Source: Desulfobacterales bacterium (lineage in GTDB: Bacteria > Desulfobacterota > Desulfobacteria > Desulfobacterales > Desulfosalsimonadaceae). Taken from it: 18,487 nt of DNA. The translations under genes and the position numbers were made by a program. Below are positions 6,934 to 15,267 of the stretch, piece by piece. Position 1 is the first letter of the stretch. Each line of letters opens with the position of its first letter. The stretch spans positions 1 through 18,487 of the forward strand of contig JAGTVF010000319.1 of the NCBI GenBank assembly GCA_018224315.1, given 5' to 3'. A model generated the notes under the pieces. The model did no database searches and was not told where the DNA came from. It saw nothing but the letters and a program-made list of their open reading frames with translations.

Positions 6934-8235
6934 ATGATATATGACATCGAGTATGAAACCATGCCCCGGGAAGCCCTGGAATCCATCCAGCTGCGGCGGC
7001 TGCAGGCAACGGTTTCCCGGGTGTATGCAACAGTTCCGCATTACCGGAAAAAATTCGACCAGGCCGGGATCAAGCCTGGTGACATTCAGCAAATAGAAGA
7101 CCTGCAGCGGCTGCCTTTCACCATTAAGCAGGATTTGCGGGAAAATTATCCCTTTGGCATGTTTGCCGTTCCCATGGACAACGTGGTGCGCATTCACGCC
7201 TCCTCGGGCACCACGGGCAAGCCCACGGTGGTGGGCTATACGTCCCGGGACATCAACACCTGGGCCGAACTCATGGCCCGGGCGCTTGCCGCAGGCGGGG
7301 CCACCCGGGGCGATATCATCCACAACGCCTACGGATACGGACTGTTTACCGGCGGGCTGGGTGTGCATTACGGGGCGGAAAAACTCGGGGCCTCTGTAAT
7401 TCCGGTATCCGGGGGCAACACCAAGCGGCAGGTGGTGATCATGCGCGATTTTGCCCCGACCATACTCACCGCCACCCCTTCCTACTCCCTGCACCTGGCC
7501 GAGGCCGCCGAGGACATGGGGGTATCATTTCAGGATCTGAGCTTTAAATTCGGCATTTTCGGCGCCGAGCCCTGGTCCGAGAATATGCGGAAAGAAATCG
7601 AGGAAAAGCTCAATCTCTCGGCCGTGGATATCTACGGGTTAAGCGAAGTGCTGGGTCCCGGGGTTTCCATAGAATGCCACGAGGCCAAAAACGGCCTGCA
7701 CATCGCAGAAGATCATTTCATCGCCGAAATCATCGACCCGGTCACTGAAGAGGTCCTGCCCCACGGCCAGACCGGCGAACTGGTACTGACCTCCATCACC
7801 AAGGAGGCCTTTCCGGTCATCCGCTACCGCACCCGCGACATTACCAGCTTAAATCCCGAGCCCTGCATCTGCGGGCGCACCATGGTGCGGATGGACAAAA
7901 TCAGCGGCAGAACCGATGACATGCTCATTATCCGGGGGGTGAACGTGTTTCCGTCCCAGATTGAAAGCGTGCTCATGGAAATCGATGGCGTGGAGCCCCA
8001 TTACCAGATGGAAGTCGACCGCAAAGACAACCTGGACACTGTCACGGTCCGGGTGGAAGTCAGCCAGCAGATGTTTTCCGACGAGGTCAAGGAGCTCCAG
8101 CGCTTTGAGCAGCGCATTGAAAACGATATCAAGGAGCTGCTGGGCATATCCGTGGATGTCAAGCTCGCAGAGCCCAAAAGCATTGCCAGAAGCGAGGGAA
8201 AGGCCGCCCGGGTCATTGACAGGCGAAAGATTTAG
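6934..8235 (+). CDS. paaK: Phenylacetate-CoA ligase (PaaK family)
   Basis: A 433-residue AMP-forming acyl-CoA ligase, the usual PaaK length; it would convert phenylacetate or a related aryl acid, ATP and CoA to aryl-acetyl-CoA in the cytoplasm. The adenylation loop [14 protein letters not shown] begins at residue 90. The acid/AMP site shows [16 protein letters not shown] and IRYRTRD. The hinge-side motif is [20 protein letters not shown]. The C-terminal domain ends with [16 protein letters not shown], supplying the catalytic lysine (K423). A PCICG cysteine motif typical of the family precedes the hinge. The start has a perfect AAGGAGG 6 nt upstream. It heads an operon with an ACT protein and a Liv transporter; the ACT gene begins 32 nt after its stop. 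Aryl preference is a family inference. Confidence 0.92.
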   Translation: MIYDIEYETMPREALESIQLRRLQATVSRVYATVPHYRKKFDQAGIKPGDIQQIEDLQRLPFTIKQDLRENYPFGMFAVPMDNVVRIHASSGTTGKPTVVGYTSRDINTWAELMARALAAGGATRGDIIHNAYGYGLFTGGLGVHYGAEKLGASVIPVSGGNTKRQVVIMRDFAPTILTATPSYSLHLAEAAEDMGVSFQDLSFKFGIFGAEPWSENMRKEIEEKLNLSAVDIYGLSEVLGPGVSIECHEAKNGLHIAEDHFIAEIIDPVTEEVLPHGQTGELVLTSITKEAFPVIRYRTRDITSLNPEPCICGRTMVRMDKISGRTDDMLIIRGVNVFPSQIESVLMEIDGVEPHYQMEVDRKDNLDTVTVRVEVSQQMFSDEVKELQRFEQRIENDIKELLGISVDVKLAEPKSIARSEGKAARVIDRRKI

Positions 8236-8267
8236 CATTCACCCCAAATGCACAAAAGGAGAAATCC

Positions 8268-8699
8268 ATGCAAGCCGAACAGATTTCGATTTTCCTGGAA
8301 AACAAAGCCGGCCGCCTATCGGAGGTAACCGGGATTCTCTGGCAGAATCAGGTCAACATCCGGGCGCTGGCCGTGGCCGACACAACCGATTTCGGCGTGC
8401 TGCGCCTGATTGTCGATGACAATGCAAAAGCCGAACAGGTTTTAAAAAATGCCGGGTTCACGGTGCGCAAAACCAAGGTGGTGGCCGTGGAAGTCGCAGA
8501 CCAGCCCGGCGGACTCCACAGCATCCTGGAAATGCTCTACAAATCCGGCATCAACGTGGAATACATGTATGCCTTTGTCCGCCAGAGCGGGGACAATGCT
8601 GTGATGATCTTCCGGTTTGACCAGCCGGAAGAAGCCATTGATGTACTTTCCCAAAACGGGGTGACCATCGTGGAAGGCGCGCGGCTCTATACCATGTAG
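8268..8699 (+). CDS. Tandem ACT-domain protein
   Basis: A 143-residue protein made of two ACT domains and nothing else: residues 5-66 ([18 protein letters not shown], then [10 protein letters not shown]) and 72-140 ([18 protein letters not shown], then [10 protein letters not shown]). ACT domains bind amino acids at dimer interfaces and usually control a partner enzyme. Stand-alone ACT proteins placed directly after paaK are a recurring arrangement, and the ligand is plausibly an aromatic or branched-chain amino acid. The D-x-P-G-G-L loop of domain 2 and E-N-K-A-G-R-L of domain 1 are the usual ligand-binding turns. AAAAGGAG lies 6 nt before the ATG. It may sense the transported amino acid and control PaaK or the pseudo-PaaK; this is inference. 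Confidence 0.88.
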   Translation: MQAEQISIFLENKAGRLSEVTGILWQNQVNIRALAVADTTDFGVLRLIVDDNAKAEQVLKNAGFTVRKTKVVAVEVADQPGGLHSILEMLYKSGINVEYMYAFVRQSGDNAVMIFRFDQPEEAIDVLSQNGVTIVEGARLYTM

Positions 8700-8748
8700 C
8701 CGGCCGGCCCGGCGCCCCAAGACCATTTCACAGAAAAGGAATCCGATC

Positions 8749-9918
8749 ATGCGCTTTGTCAAAAAACACCGTCCCATTTTGCTGGCCGCAGCTTTGGTGA
8801 GCGCGGTTGTCTTTGCAGCCCATCCCGCTGCCAACGCCGATTCCGGAAAAAATCCGATAAAAATCGGCGGCATCTTTTCCGTTACCGGACCTGCGTCCTT
8901 TCTCGGCGACCCTGAGAAAAAATCCATGGAACTGGCCATTGAAGAAATCAATGCCGCAGGCGGCGTTGAGGGCCGGATGCTGGAGGCCGTTATCTATGAC
9001 ACCGAGGGTGATCCGTCCAAAACCGTAATGGCCGCAGGCAAACTCATCAACAAGGACCGGGTCACAGCGATTGTCGGTCCCAGCAGAACACCCACAACAC
9101 TGGCCGCAGTTCCCATGGTCGAGCGGGCGCAGCTGCCCTTTGTCAGCTGTGCGGCGGGCAACAAGATCGTCGAACCCATCAAGCCCTGGGTCTTTAAAAC
9201 CGCCCAGAGCGACATCCAGGCGGTTGCTACCATTTATTCCCACATTGAAAAACAGGGGATTGACAAGGTCGGCATCATCACCGTGGCCAATTCATTTGGT
9301 GAAAGCGGAAAAGAGCAATTGCTGCAGCAGGCCGGTGATTTCGGCATAACCGTGGTGCGCAGCGAAAGCTACGGCGCCAATGACACGGACATGACCTCCC
9401 AGCTCACCAAAATCCGTAAGGAAAAACCCGGGGCCATTGTCTGCTGGGGAACCAATCCGGGCCCGGCCGTGGTGGCCAAAAACATCGAGCAGCTCGGTAT
9501 TGAAATCCCGCTGTACCAAAGCCACGGCGTGGCTTCCCCGAAATTTATCGATCTGGCCGGAGATTCCGCCGAAGGCATACTGCTGCCGACCGGCAAAATC
9601 CTTGTGGCCGATCTGCTGCCGGATGACGATCCCCAGAAGCCGGTGCTGGCCGATTACATTGACGCCTATGAAAAAAAGTATGACGAAACGGTTTCCGGAT
9701 TCGGCGGATATGCCTATGATGCGGTTTACCTGCTGGCCCGTGCCATGGAAGGCACCGGGGGGGACAAAGAAAAAATCCGGGAAAACCTTGAAAACATCAA
9801 AAATCATGTGGGCGTCAGCGGGGTGTTTTCCTTTAGTCAAACCGATCACAACGGCCTGGATCCTTCGGCTTTTGTAATGGTGCGCATCACCGGCGGCAAA
9901 TGGCAGCTGGTGGAATAA
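8749..9918 (+). CDS. Periplasmic substrate-binding protein, Liv-type ABC transporter
   Basis: A 389-residue type I periplasmic binding protein of the LivJ/LivK family. A Sec signal peptide (basic MRFVKKHR, hydrophobic core, cut predicted after NA at residue 30) precedes mature IKIGGIFSVTGPASFLGDPEKKSMELAIEEINAAGGVEG, the hallmark opening of this family. IVGPSRTPTTLAAVPMVER contains the small-residue loop that binds the amino-acid backbone. There is no lipobox, so it is a free periplasmic protein. Family members bind branched-chain or aromatic amino acids, amides or aromatic acids; the specificity cannot be read here, but the paaK neighbours favour an aromatic ligand. It starts the transporter part of the operon (livH starts 24 nt later). 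Confidence 0.93.
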   Translation: MRFVKKHRPILLAAALVSAVVFAAHPAANADSGKNPIKIGGIFSVTGPASFLGDPEKKSMELAIEEINAAGGVEGRMLEAVIYDTEGDPSKTVMAAGKLINKDRVTAIVGPSRTPTTLAAVPMVERAQLPFVSCAAGNKIVEPIKPWVFKTAQSDIQAVATIYSHIEKQGIDKVGIITVANSFGESGKEQLLQQAGDFGITVVRSESYGANDTDMTSQLTKIRKEKPGAIVCWGTNPGPAVVAKNIEQLGIEIPLYQSHGVASPKFIDLAGDSAEGILLPTGKILVADLLPDDDPQKPVLADYIDAYEKKYDETVSGFGGYAYDAVYLLARAMEGTGGDKEKIRENLENIKNHVGVSGVFSFSQTDHNGLDPSAFVMVRITGGKWQLVE

Positions 9919-9942
9919 TCCGCCAATTCCGGGAAAAAACCC

Positions 9943-10818
9943 ATGCAGGAACTTTTGCAATACCTGTTTTCCGGCATGACCAACGGGGCTGTCTACGCGG
10001 TGATTGCCCTGGGGTTTTCCATGCTGTACAACTCCACGGACCTGATCAATTTCGCCCACGGGGAATTTGTCATGCTCGGCGCCCTGTGCATGGTCAGCCT
10101 GACAGCAGGTGCGGGCATTGCCCTGGTGCCTGCGTTTTTTGTCACCGTAGCGGTGGTGGCCGCAGCAGGGATGCTTTTCGAACGCCTGGCCATCCGGCCG
10201 GTACGGAATCCCCAACCCGTTGTGCTGATTATCATCACCGTGGGGGCCTCGATTTTTCTGCGGGGCACGGGCATGCTCATCTGGGGCAAAGATGCCCACA
10301 GCATCCCCCCGTTTCTCGATATTGCCCCCATTGACATCGCAGGCGCCCGGCTGCTGGCCCAAAGCGTATGGATTCTGGTGATTGTCACCGCCCTGACCGC
10401 CGGCCTTCACCTGTTTTACAAAAAAACACTCACCGGAAAGGCCATGACCGCCTGTGCGGTGAATAAAAAAGGGGCATGGATCGTGGGAATCCCCTTTAAA
10501 TGGATGGTGCTGCTGGCATTCGGTCTTTCCACCGGCCTGGGGGCCGTGGCCGGGGCCAGCATCGCACCGATTACCATGTCGAGCTACGACATGGGCACCA
10601 TCCTGGGGCTAAAGGGGTTCTGCGGGGCCATGCTCGGCGGGCTGGGCAGTCTCTGGGGGGCCATTCTGGGCGGCTTTCTGCTGGGAATCCTTGAGGCCAT
10701 GGGCGTGGGGTTTGTCTCTTCGGGATTTAAAGATGCAACCGCCTTTCTGCTGCTTTTGCTGGTCCTCTATGTCCGGCCGCAGGGCATCTTGGGCACAGCC
10801 GAGGTCAAACGGTTTTAA
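9943..10818 (+). CDS. livH: LivH-type ABC transporter permease
   Basis: A 291-residue inner-membrane permease with about eight hydrophobic segments. The N-terminal YLFSGMTNGAVYAVIALGFSMLYNSTDLINFAHGEFVMLGA is the strongly conserved LivH opening. The cytoplasmic coupling-loop region GKAMTACAVNKKGAWIVGI contacts the ATPases, and the terminal LGGLGSLWGAILGGFLLGILE is also typical. Its length is normal for the family. It forms a heterodimeric channel with LivM. The stop is followed one base later by the livM ATG. The ribosome site is weak, which fits coupling to the upstream binding-protein gene. Confidence 0.93.
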   Translation: MQELLQYLFSGMTNGAVYAVIALGFSMLYNSTDLINFAHGEFVMLGALCMVSLTAGAGIALVPAFFVTVAVVAAAGMLFERLAIRPVRNPQPVVLIIITVGASIFLRGTGMLIWGKDAHSIPPFLDIAPIDIAGARLLAQSVWILVIVTALTAGLHLFYKKTLTGKAMTACAVNKKGAWIVGIPFKWMVLLAFGLSTGLGAVAGASIAPITMSSYDMGTILGLKGFCGAMLGGLGSLWGAILGGFLLGILEAMGVGFVSSGFKDATAFLLLLLVLYVRPQGILGTAEVKRF

Positions 10819-10819
10819 C

Positions 10820-11776
10820 ATGAACGACAAATATCTGCCTGCAATCTATACAGCATTTGCCCTGGGCATTGCTTTTCTGGGATGGCGCATTGACAATGCC
10901 TATTATCTGCAGCTGCTGATTTTCATCGGCTTAAACACCCTGCTGGCCCTTTCCTTAAACATGCTCATGGGCTATGCCGGCCAGATATCGCTTGGACATG
11001 CGGCCTTTTACGGTATTGGCGCCTATGTGACCGCAATACTGACAACCACTTATCAGATACCGCCCGTACTGGCCCTTCCGGCGGCTGTTGGTGCGGCCAT
11101 GGTAATCGCCTGGATCGTTGGCATGCCCACGCTGCGGCTTTCCGGCTATTACCTGGGCATGGGGACTTTGGGATTTGGCATGATTGTCCATATCGTGCTG
11201 CGGGAATGGAGCAGTGTGACCGGCGGGGCATCCGGGCTTGTGGGAATCCCGCCTCTGTCGGTGGGCCCGGTTGAATTTGCCTCCAACAAATCCTACTTCT
11301 TTCTGGTATGGGCGGTGGTGCTGGCCGTGATCATCTTCTGCCGGCGCATCATCGACTCCCGGGTGGGCCGGGCCCTTTGCGCCATCCATGACGGGGAGAA
11401 AGCCGCGGCCGCCGTGGGGGTCAACACCCGGCGCTTAAAGCTGCAGGTGTTTGTTTTAAGCGCGGGCATTGCCGCTCTGGCCGGATTTCTCTACGCCCAC
11501 CTGGTGTTTTTTATCAGTCCGGGCAGCTTTGGTTTCATGGCTTCAATCAAAATTGTGACCATGGTGGTCATCGGCGGTATGGCCAGCATCTGGGGAGCGC
11601 TTTTCGGCGCATCCCTTCTCACCCTTCTGCCGGAATGGCTCCATGCCTTTTCGGAATTTGAGATGGTGGTATACGGACTGGTGCTCATGGTCGTGATGAT
11701 ATTCATGCCCCGGGGACTGACCCGGGGAGTGGTGGACATTTATGAACGGTACCGCAAAACCCATGACCGGCAGTGA
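10820..11776 (+). CDS. livM: LivM-type ABC transporter permease
   Basis: A 318-residue permease. LLALSLNMLMGYAGQISLGHAAFYGIGAYVTAIL is the diagnostic LivM segment; GRALCAIHDGEKAAAAVGVN is the ATPase-coupling loop; VVIGGMASIWGALFGASLL is the conserved C-terminal helix pair. The start at 10820 is one nucleotide after the livH stop; the frame is open further upstream inside livH, but that part lacks a plausible start. The gene ends 35 nt inside livG. No strong ribosome site is seen, so translation probably depends on coupling to livH. Confidence 0.92.
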   Translation: MNDKYLPAIYTAFALGIAFLGWRIDNAYYLQLLIFIGLNTLLALSLNMLMGYAGQISLGHAAFYGIGAYVTAILTTTYQIPPVLALPAAVGAAMVIAWIVGMPTLRLSGYYLGMGTLGFGMIVHIVLREWSSVTGGASGLVGIPPLSVGPVEFASNKSYFFLVWAVVLAVIIFCRRIIDSRVGRALCAIHDGEKAAAAVGVNTRRLKLQVFVLSAGIAALAGFLYAHLVFFISPGSFGFMASIKIVTMVVIGGMASIWGALFGASLLTLLPEWLHAFSEFEMVVYGLVLMVVMIFMPRGLTRGVVDIYERYRKTHDRQ

Positions 11777-12551
11777 CCCCATACTGGAGATCCGGGACGT
11801 GAACAAGGCCTTTGGCGGCGTCCAGGCCCTGGACCGGATCGGATTTAACCTGGAAAATGCCTCGATCACCGGATTGATCGGCCCAAACGGCGCGGGCAAG
11901 ACCACCCTGTTTAATGTGATCACGGGCATGTTGGCCCCGGATACAGGCGACATCCGCTTTGCCGGCCGATCCATTGAAAAACTGGAAGTCCACCAGCGGG
12001 TCGCCCTCGGCATTGCCCGCACATTTCAAAATGTGGAGCTTTTTGAAAGCATGACCGTGCTCGACAACATTCTGGTGGGCCTCTTTACCCGGACCCGGGC
12101 GGGTATGATTGCAAGCATGCTGCGCCTGCCCCGCACCCGGAAGGAAGAAACCCTGGCCCGGGACCAGGCCATGGAACTGTTAAACTTTGTGGGGCTTCAG
12201 GACTATGCCCATCGCAAAAGCGGGGACCTGCCCTTTGGGTGGCAGCGAATGCTGGAAGTGGCCCGGGCCATGGCAGCACAACCTCGCCTGCTGCTGCTCG
12301 ATGAGCCGGCAGCCGGCCTAAACATGGCCGAAACCGGCCATCTCGGAGAACTGATCAAAGAAATCCGCAGCCGGGGCATCACGATTCTGCTGGTGGAGCA
12401 CGACATGAGCCTGACCATGTCCATTTCCGATCATATCGTGGTGCTCGACCAGGGCGGAAAAATCGCCGAAGGCCCCCCGAGAGCGGTTCAGGCAGATGAG
12501 GCGGTCATGGCGGCCTACCTGGGCAAAAAAGCAACCCCGACAAAGGATTGA
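11742..12551 (+). CDS. livG: LivG-type ABC transporter ATPase
   Basis: A 269-residue ATPase. Walker A is GPNGAGKT (47-54), the Q-loop region includes ARTFQNVELFESMTV, the signature is LPFGWQRMLEVARAM, Walker B is LLLLDEPAAGLN, and the H-loop is LLVEHDM. LivG proteins often deviate from LSGGQ, and LPFGWQ falls in that range. The start at 11742 has GGTGG 6 nt upstream and overlaps livM by 35 nt; an ATG at 11763 lacks a ribosome site. It pairs with LivF to drive LivHM. Confidence 0.92.
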   Translation: MNGTAKPMTGSDPILEIRDVNKAFGGVQALDRIGFNLENASITGLIGPNGAGKTTLFNVITGMLAPDTGDIRFAGRSIEKLEVHQRVALGIARTFQNVELFESMTVLDNILVGLFTRTRAGMIASMLRLPRTRKEETLARDQAMELLNFVGLQDYAHRKSGDLPFGWQRMLEVARAMAAQPRLLLLDEPAAGLNMAETGHLGELIKEIRSRGITILLVEHDMSLTMSISDHIVVLDQGGKIAEGPPRAVQADEAVMAAYLGKKATPTKD

Positions 12552-12561
12552 CAAATCCCTT

Positions 12562-13302
12562 ATGCTGCGCATTCGCAATCTCAAATGTTTCTACGGCCGC
12601 ATCATGGCGGTCAAAGGCGTGAGCCTGTCGGTCAATGCCGGGGAAATCATCTGCCTGATCGGTGCCAACGGCGCGGGCAAGACCACGCTGCTTTCCGCCG
12701 TGTGCGGTCTGCTGGCCGACTGGACCGGGCAGATCGATTTTGAAAAAAAAAGCGTAAAAGGCATGGAACCCCCGGCCCTCGTGCGCGCCGGCATCAGCCT
12801 GGTCCCGGAGGGCCGGCAGATTTTTGCACCGCTTTCCGTGTTCGACAATTTAAAACTCGGGGCCTATACCATGTATAAGAAAAAGGCCCATGCAGCCGTG
12901 GAAGAAGACATGGAATCGGTAATGGAACTGTTTCCGATTCTGCGGCAGCGGCGGCGGCAGCTGGCAGGCACGCTTTCAGGAGGCGAGCAGCAGATGCTGG
13001 CCATTGCAAGAGCACTTATGGCCAGGCCCAGGCTGCTTTTGCTCGATGAGCCCTCCATGGGGCTGGCCCCCATGGTGGTGGAAAAAATCCTGGAAGTGAT
13101 TTCCCTGCTGCGCTCCCGGGGCCTGACCATCGTGCTGGTAGAACAAAACGCCCTGGCAGCCCTGGACGTCTCGGACCGGGGGTATGTATTTGAGACCGGG
13201 GCCGTGGTGCTCCAGGGGGAGGCCGGTGAGCTGCTGGCGGACAAGGATGTCAAACGCGCCTATCTGGGCAAGGATTATGGAGATTTTTACGATGCCGGAT
13301 GA
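12562..13302 (+). CDS. livF: LivF-type ABC transporter ATPase
   Basis: A 246-residue ATPase of normal LivF length. Walker A is GANGAGKTT, the signature is LSGGEQQMLAIARAL, Walker B is LLLLDEPSMGLAP, and the H-loop equivalent reads VLVEQNA with Q in place of H, as is usual in LivF. The start is the ATG at 12562, 11 nt after the livG stop, with AAAGGA about 14 nt upstream. The last 11 nt overlap the second paaK-like gene, so that gene is translationally coupled to the transporter. Confidence 0.93.
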   Translation: MLRIRNLKCFYGRIMAVKGVSLSVNAGEIICLIGANGAGKTTLLSAVCGLLADWTGQIDFEKKSVKGMEPPALVRAGISLVPEGRQIFAPLSVFDNLKLGAYTMYKKKAHAAVEEDMESVMELFPILRQRRRQLAGTLSGGEQQMLAIARALMARPRLLLLDEPSMGLAPMVVEKILEVISLLRSRGLTIVLVEQNALAALDVSDRGYVFETGAVVLQGEAGELLADKDVKRAYLGKDYGDFYDAG

Positions 13303-14539
13303 CCCCTTTTTTCATCTCTTAGCCGAAGAAAAGCAGCAGCTGCAGTTAGAACGGCTGCAAAGCACATTAAACCGGGCCTGCCGCCATGTGCCCTTTCATG
13401 CCAACCGCCTGGGCGTACTGGGCATCGAGCCCTCGGATATCTCCGCCCTGGCCGACATTGCCCGCCTGCCCTTCATGGAGCGGGCGGATTTCAGCGAGCA
13501 CTACCCCTATGATCTGTTTGCCGTGCCGTTGCGAGACATTGTCCGCATCCACACGGCCCCGGGCACAACGCGCAATCCCACGGTCAGCGGCTATACGGCA
13601 CAGGACCTGGGGCACTGGCGGCAGATTCTGGGCCGGGCCCTTCGTACCGCCGGCATCGGGACAAACGACATTCTCCAAATCGCCCTGAATCCGGGCCTGG
13701 CCAACTGGGGACGGGATTACAAGGACGGGGCCGAAGCCATCGGGGCCAGCGTAATTCCCAACACGCAGCTTTCAGTGGAAAAACAGTTGATGGTGCTTCG
13801 CGACTACAAGACCACAGTGTTGATCACCACCCCGGCCATGGCCGGCCACCTGGCCGATTACACGGCGGAAAAAGGCATGGGGCCGGCATCGCTTTCCCTG
13901 CACACCCTGGTTTTATGCGGAGAGTCCATTGACCCGGAATTCCGAAGCAGCATTGAAACCCGGCTGCATGTGCGCACATGGCTGCACTACGGGTTAAGCG
14001 AAATCCCCGGACCCGCCGTTGCCTTTGAATGCAGCGACCATGAAGGGCTCCACATCAATGAGGATCATTTTCTGGCCGAAATCATTGACCCGGAAACCCG
14101 GGAGGTCCTTTCGCCGGGCAGCACCGGAGAACTGGTGCTCACCACCCTCACCACCCGGGCCTTTCCCCTGATCCGTTTTAAGACCGGCGACCGTGCCCGG
14201 CTCCTCAAAGATCCCTGTTCGTGCGGCAGCACGCTTGTGCGCATGAAATGGGATTCAGAGCGCACAGACGATATCATGAACATCGACGGGGTCAATGTCC
14301 ACGGCAACCAGGCGGGATTTCATCTCAAAGAAATGATGGGAATGGATCCCCGGCGGGTTTCATACCGGGTAGCGCACCACCAGGGCCGCAAAGTGCTGGA
14401 AGTGCTCATGGAAATGAACGATGCCATATTTTCCGATGAAATCAAGGAGCTGGAAAAGCTGCTGCGCCGGTGTGAAAACCGGCTCCGGGAGAATCTGGGC
14501 GTGCCCGTGGCCATCCGCCTGGTGGAATCAAAGGGATAA
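13292..14539 (+). CDS. Degenerate PaaK-like protein (probable pseudoenzyme)
   Basis: A 415-residue PaaK homologue that aligns along nearly its whole length with the product at 6934-8235. The core is kept: HYGLSEIPGPAVAFEC, HINEDHFLAEIIDP, TGELVLTTLTTRAFPLIRFKTGD and PCSCGSTLVRM. Key adenylation features are lost. The loop SSGTTGKPT has become APGTTRNPT, GLFTGG of the acyl site has become GLANWG, and [11 protein letters not shown] has become ERTDDIMNIDG. The protein stops at IRLVESKG, before the S-E-G-K segment that carries the catalytic lysine in the first copy. No frameshift remnant of that segment follows. ATG 13292 overlaps livF and has GGAG 9 nt upstream. Likely roles are binding an aryl acid or acyl-AMP as a regulator, or partnering PaaK; this is inference. 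Confidence 0.8.
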   Translation: MPDDPFFHLLAEEKQQLQLERLQSTLNRACRHVPFHANRLGVLGIEPSDISALADIARLPFMERADFSEHYPYDLFAVPLRDIVRIHTAPGTTRNPTVSGYTAQDLGHWRQILGRALRTAGIGTNDILQIALNPGLANWGRDYKDGAEAIGASVIPNTQLSVEKQLMVLRDYKTTVLITTPAMAGHLADYTAEKGMGPASLSLHTLVLCGESIDPEFRSSIETRLHVRTWLHYGLSEIPGPAVAFECSDHEGLHINEDHFLAEIIDPETREVLSPGSTGELVLTTLTTRAFPLIRFKTGDRARLLKDPCSCGSTLVRMKWDSERTDDIMNIDGVNVHGNQAGFHLKEMMGMDPRRVSYRVAHHQGRKVLEVLMEMNDAIFSDEIKELEKLLRRCENRLRENLGVPVAIRLVESKG

Positions 14540-14544
14540 ACCAA

Positions 14545-14569
14545 GGGGGCAAAAAAGGCCTTTGCCCCC
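14545..14569. terminator. Stem-loop between convergent genes
   Basis: GGGGGCAAA (14545-14553) and TTTGCCCCC (14561-14569) form a perfect 9-bp stem with a 7-nt loop between the convergent paaK-like and lipoprotein genes. Neither strand has a clean T run right after the stem, so it may be a weak or bidirectional terminator. Confidence 0.5.
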
Positions 14570-14585
14570 CTCCTGAAAAATTGTT

Positions 14586-15032
14586 TTATTCCACGATTTC
14601 ATGGGATTGAATCACCACTTTCAACCCGTCGGGAAGACCTTCGGGGACTTCAGAGCCGGTTTGAGCCGAGTAGAAGGCCACTTCCTCAAATTCAAATTGT
14701 TCCTGGGCACCCGCCGCCAGATAATTGATCACGTCTATTTGATTGGGCATTTTGTCCACATCACTGACAAACCAGGTGGCGTTGATGATCTGATCGCCGC
14801 AGGATTCGCACCTGCCGGTGACTTTCACGTTTTTGACATCCACATCACCGGTGTTGGCAATGGTGCCGGTGGCATCAATTACATAGGAAAGGTCACTGTC
14901 TTTTCGGATTGAAAATTCAGAATCCACAATCTCAAGACTGGCCTGTTTTTCCTCCCTGGCGCATCCGAGCAGGCACAATCCCAGCAGAACCGATAAAACC
15001 AGTAACCCAGCGTATCGCACCCTTGTCCTCAT
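14586..15032 (-). CDS. Small lipoprotein with FxLYD-like domain
   Basis: A 148-residue predicted lipoprotein. The signal ends in the lipobox CLLGC (Cys24). The mature part is one beta-rich domain (LSYVIDATGTIANTGDVDVKNVKVTGRC), whose T-G-x-I-x-N-T-G-D pattern resembles FxLYD-type or similar immunoglobulin-like domains that measure nothing more specific than protein or wall contact. A CESC pair (C-x-x-C) sits in the middle and could form a disulfide or bind metal. Two adjacent ATGs occur at 15035 and 15032; the second is chosen because GGAGG then lies at a usable 5-nt distance. It is a single gene pointing toward the end of the liv operon. Function unknown. Confidence 0.75.
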   Translation of the reverse strand: MRTRVRYAGLLVLSVLLGLCLLGCAREEKQASLEIVDSEFSIRKDSDLSYVIDATGTIANTGDVDVKNVKVTGRCESCGDQIINATWFVSDVDKMPNQIDVINYLAAGAQEQFEFEEVAFYSAQTGSEVPEGLPDGLKVVIQSHEIVE

Positions 15033-15190
15033 CATATCCTCCCTGTTTGCTGAGTGAAAAAATTTCCCGACACACCTGAACTGTTTTTTCTACTATTGAA
15101 TCACTAAAACAAAATTCTTTTAAATCATCAAGCCCTTTTTGCCTGCAGGGCCAACCTTACTTGCCCCTGCTGCCGGTATACGGTTTTTCC

Positions 15191-15220
15191 TTGCAAGACA
15201 GACAAGTTATGAGTTATATT
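15191..15220 (+). promoter_or_regulatory. Putative promoter for the CBM-like gene
   Basis: TTGCAA (15191-15196) and TATATT (15215-15220) are separated by 18 nt; TTATAT one base earlier gives 17 nt. The gene's ATG is about 45 nt downstream. Pattern match only. Confidence 0.45.
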
Positions 15221-15267
15221 TTCACATGAACCCAGCGTTTCAATTTGCCCACCACAAGAGGGTTGCC

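Noticed and set aside
9292..10410. 372-residue minus-strand reading frame
   Set aside because: Antisense shadow of the binding-protein and livH genes; His/Gln/Gly-rich low-complexity composition and no domain.
14540..14585. Frameshifted remnant of the missing PaaK C-terminus
   Set aside because: The other frames after the stop do not encode the S-E-G-K-A-A-R segment, so the shorter C-terminus is not explained by a simple frameshift.
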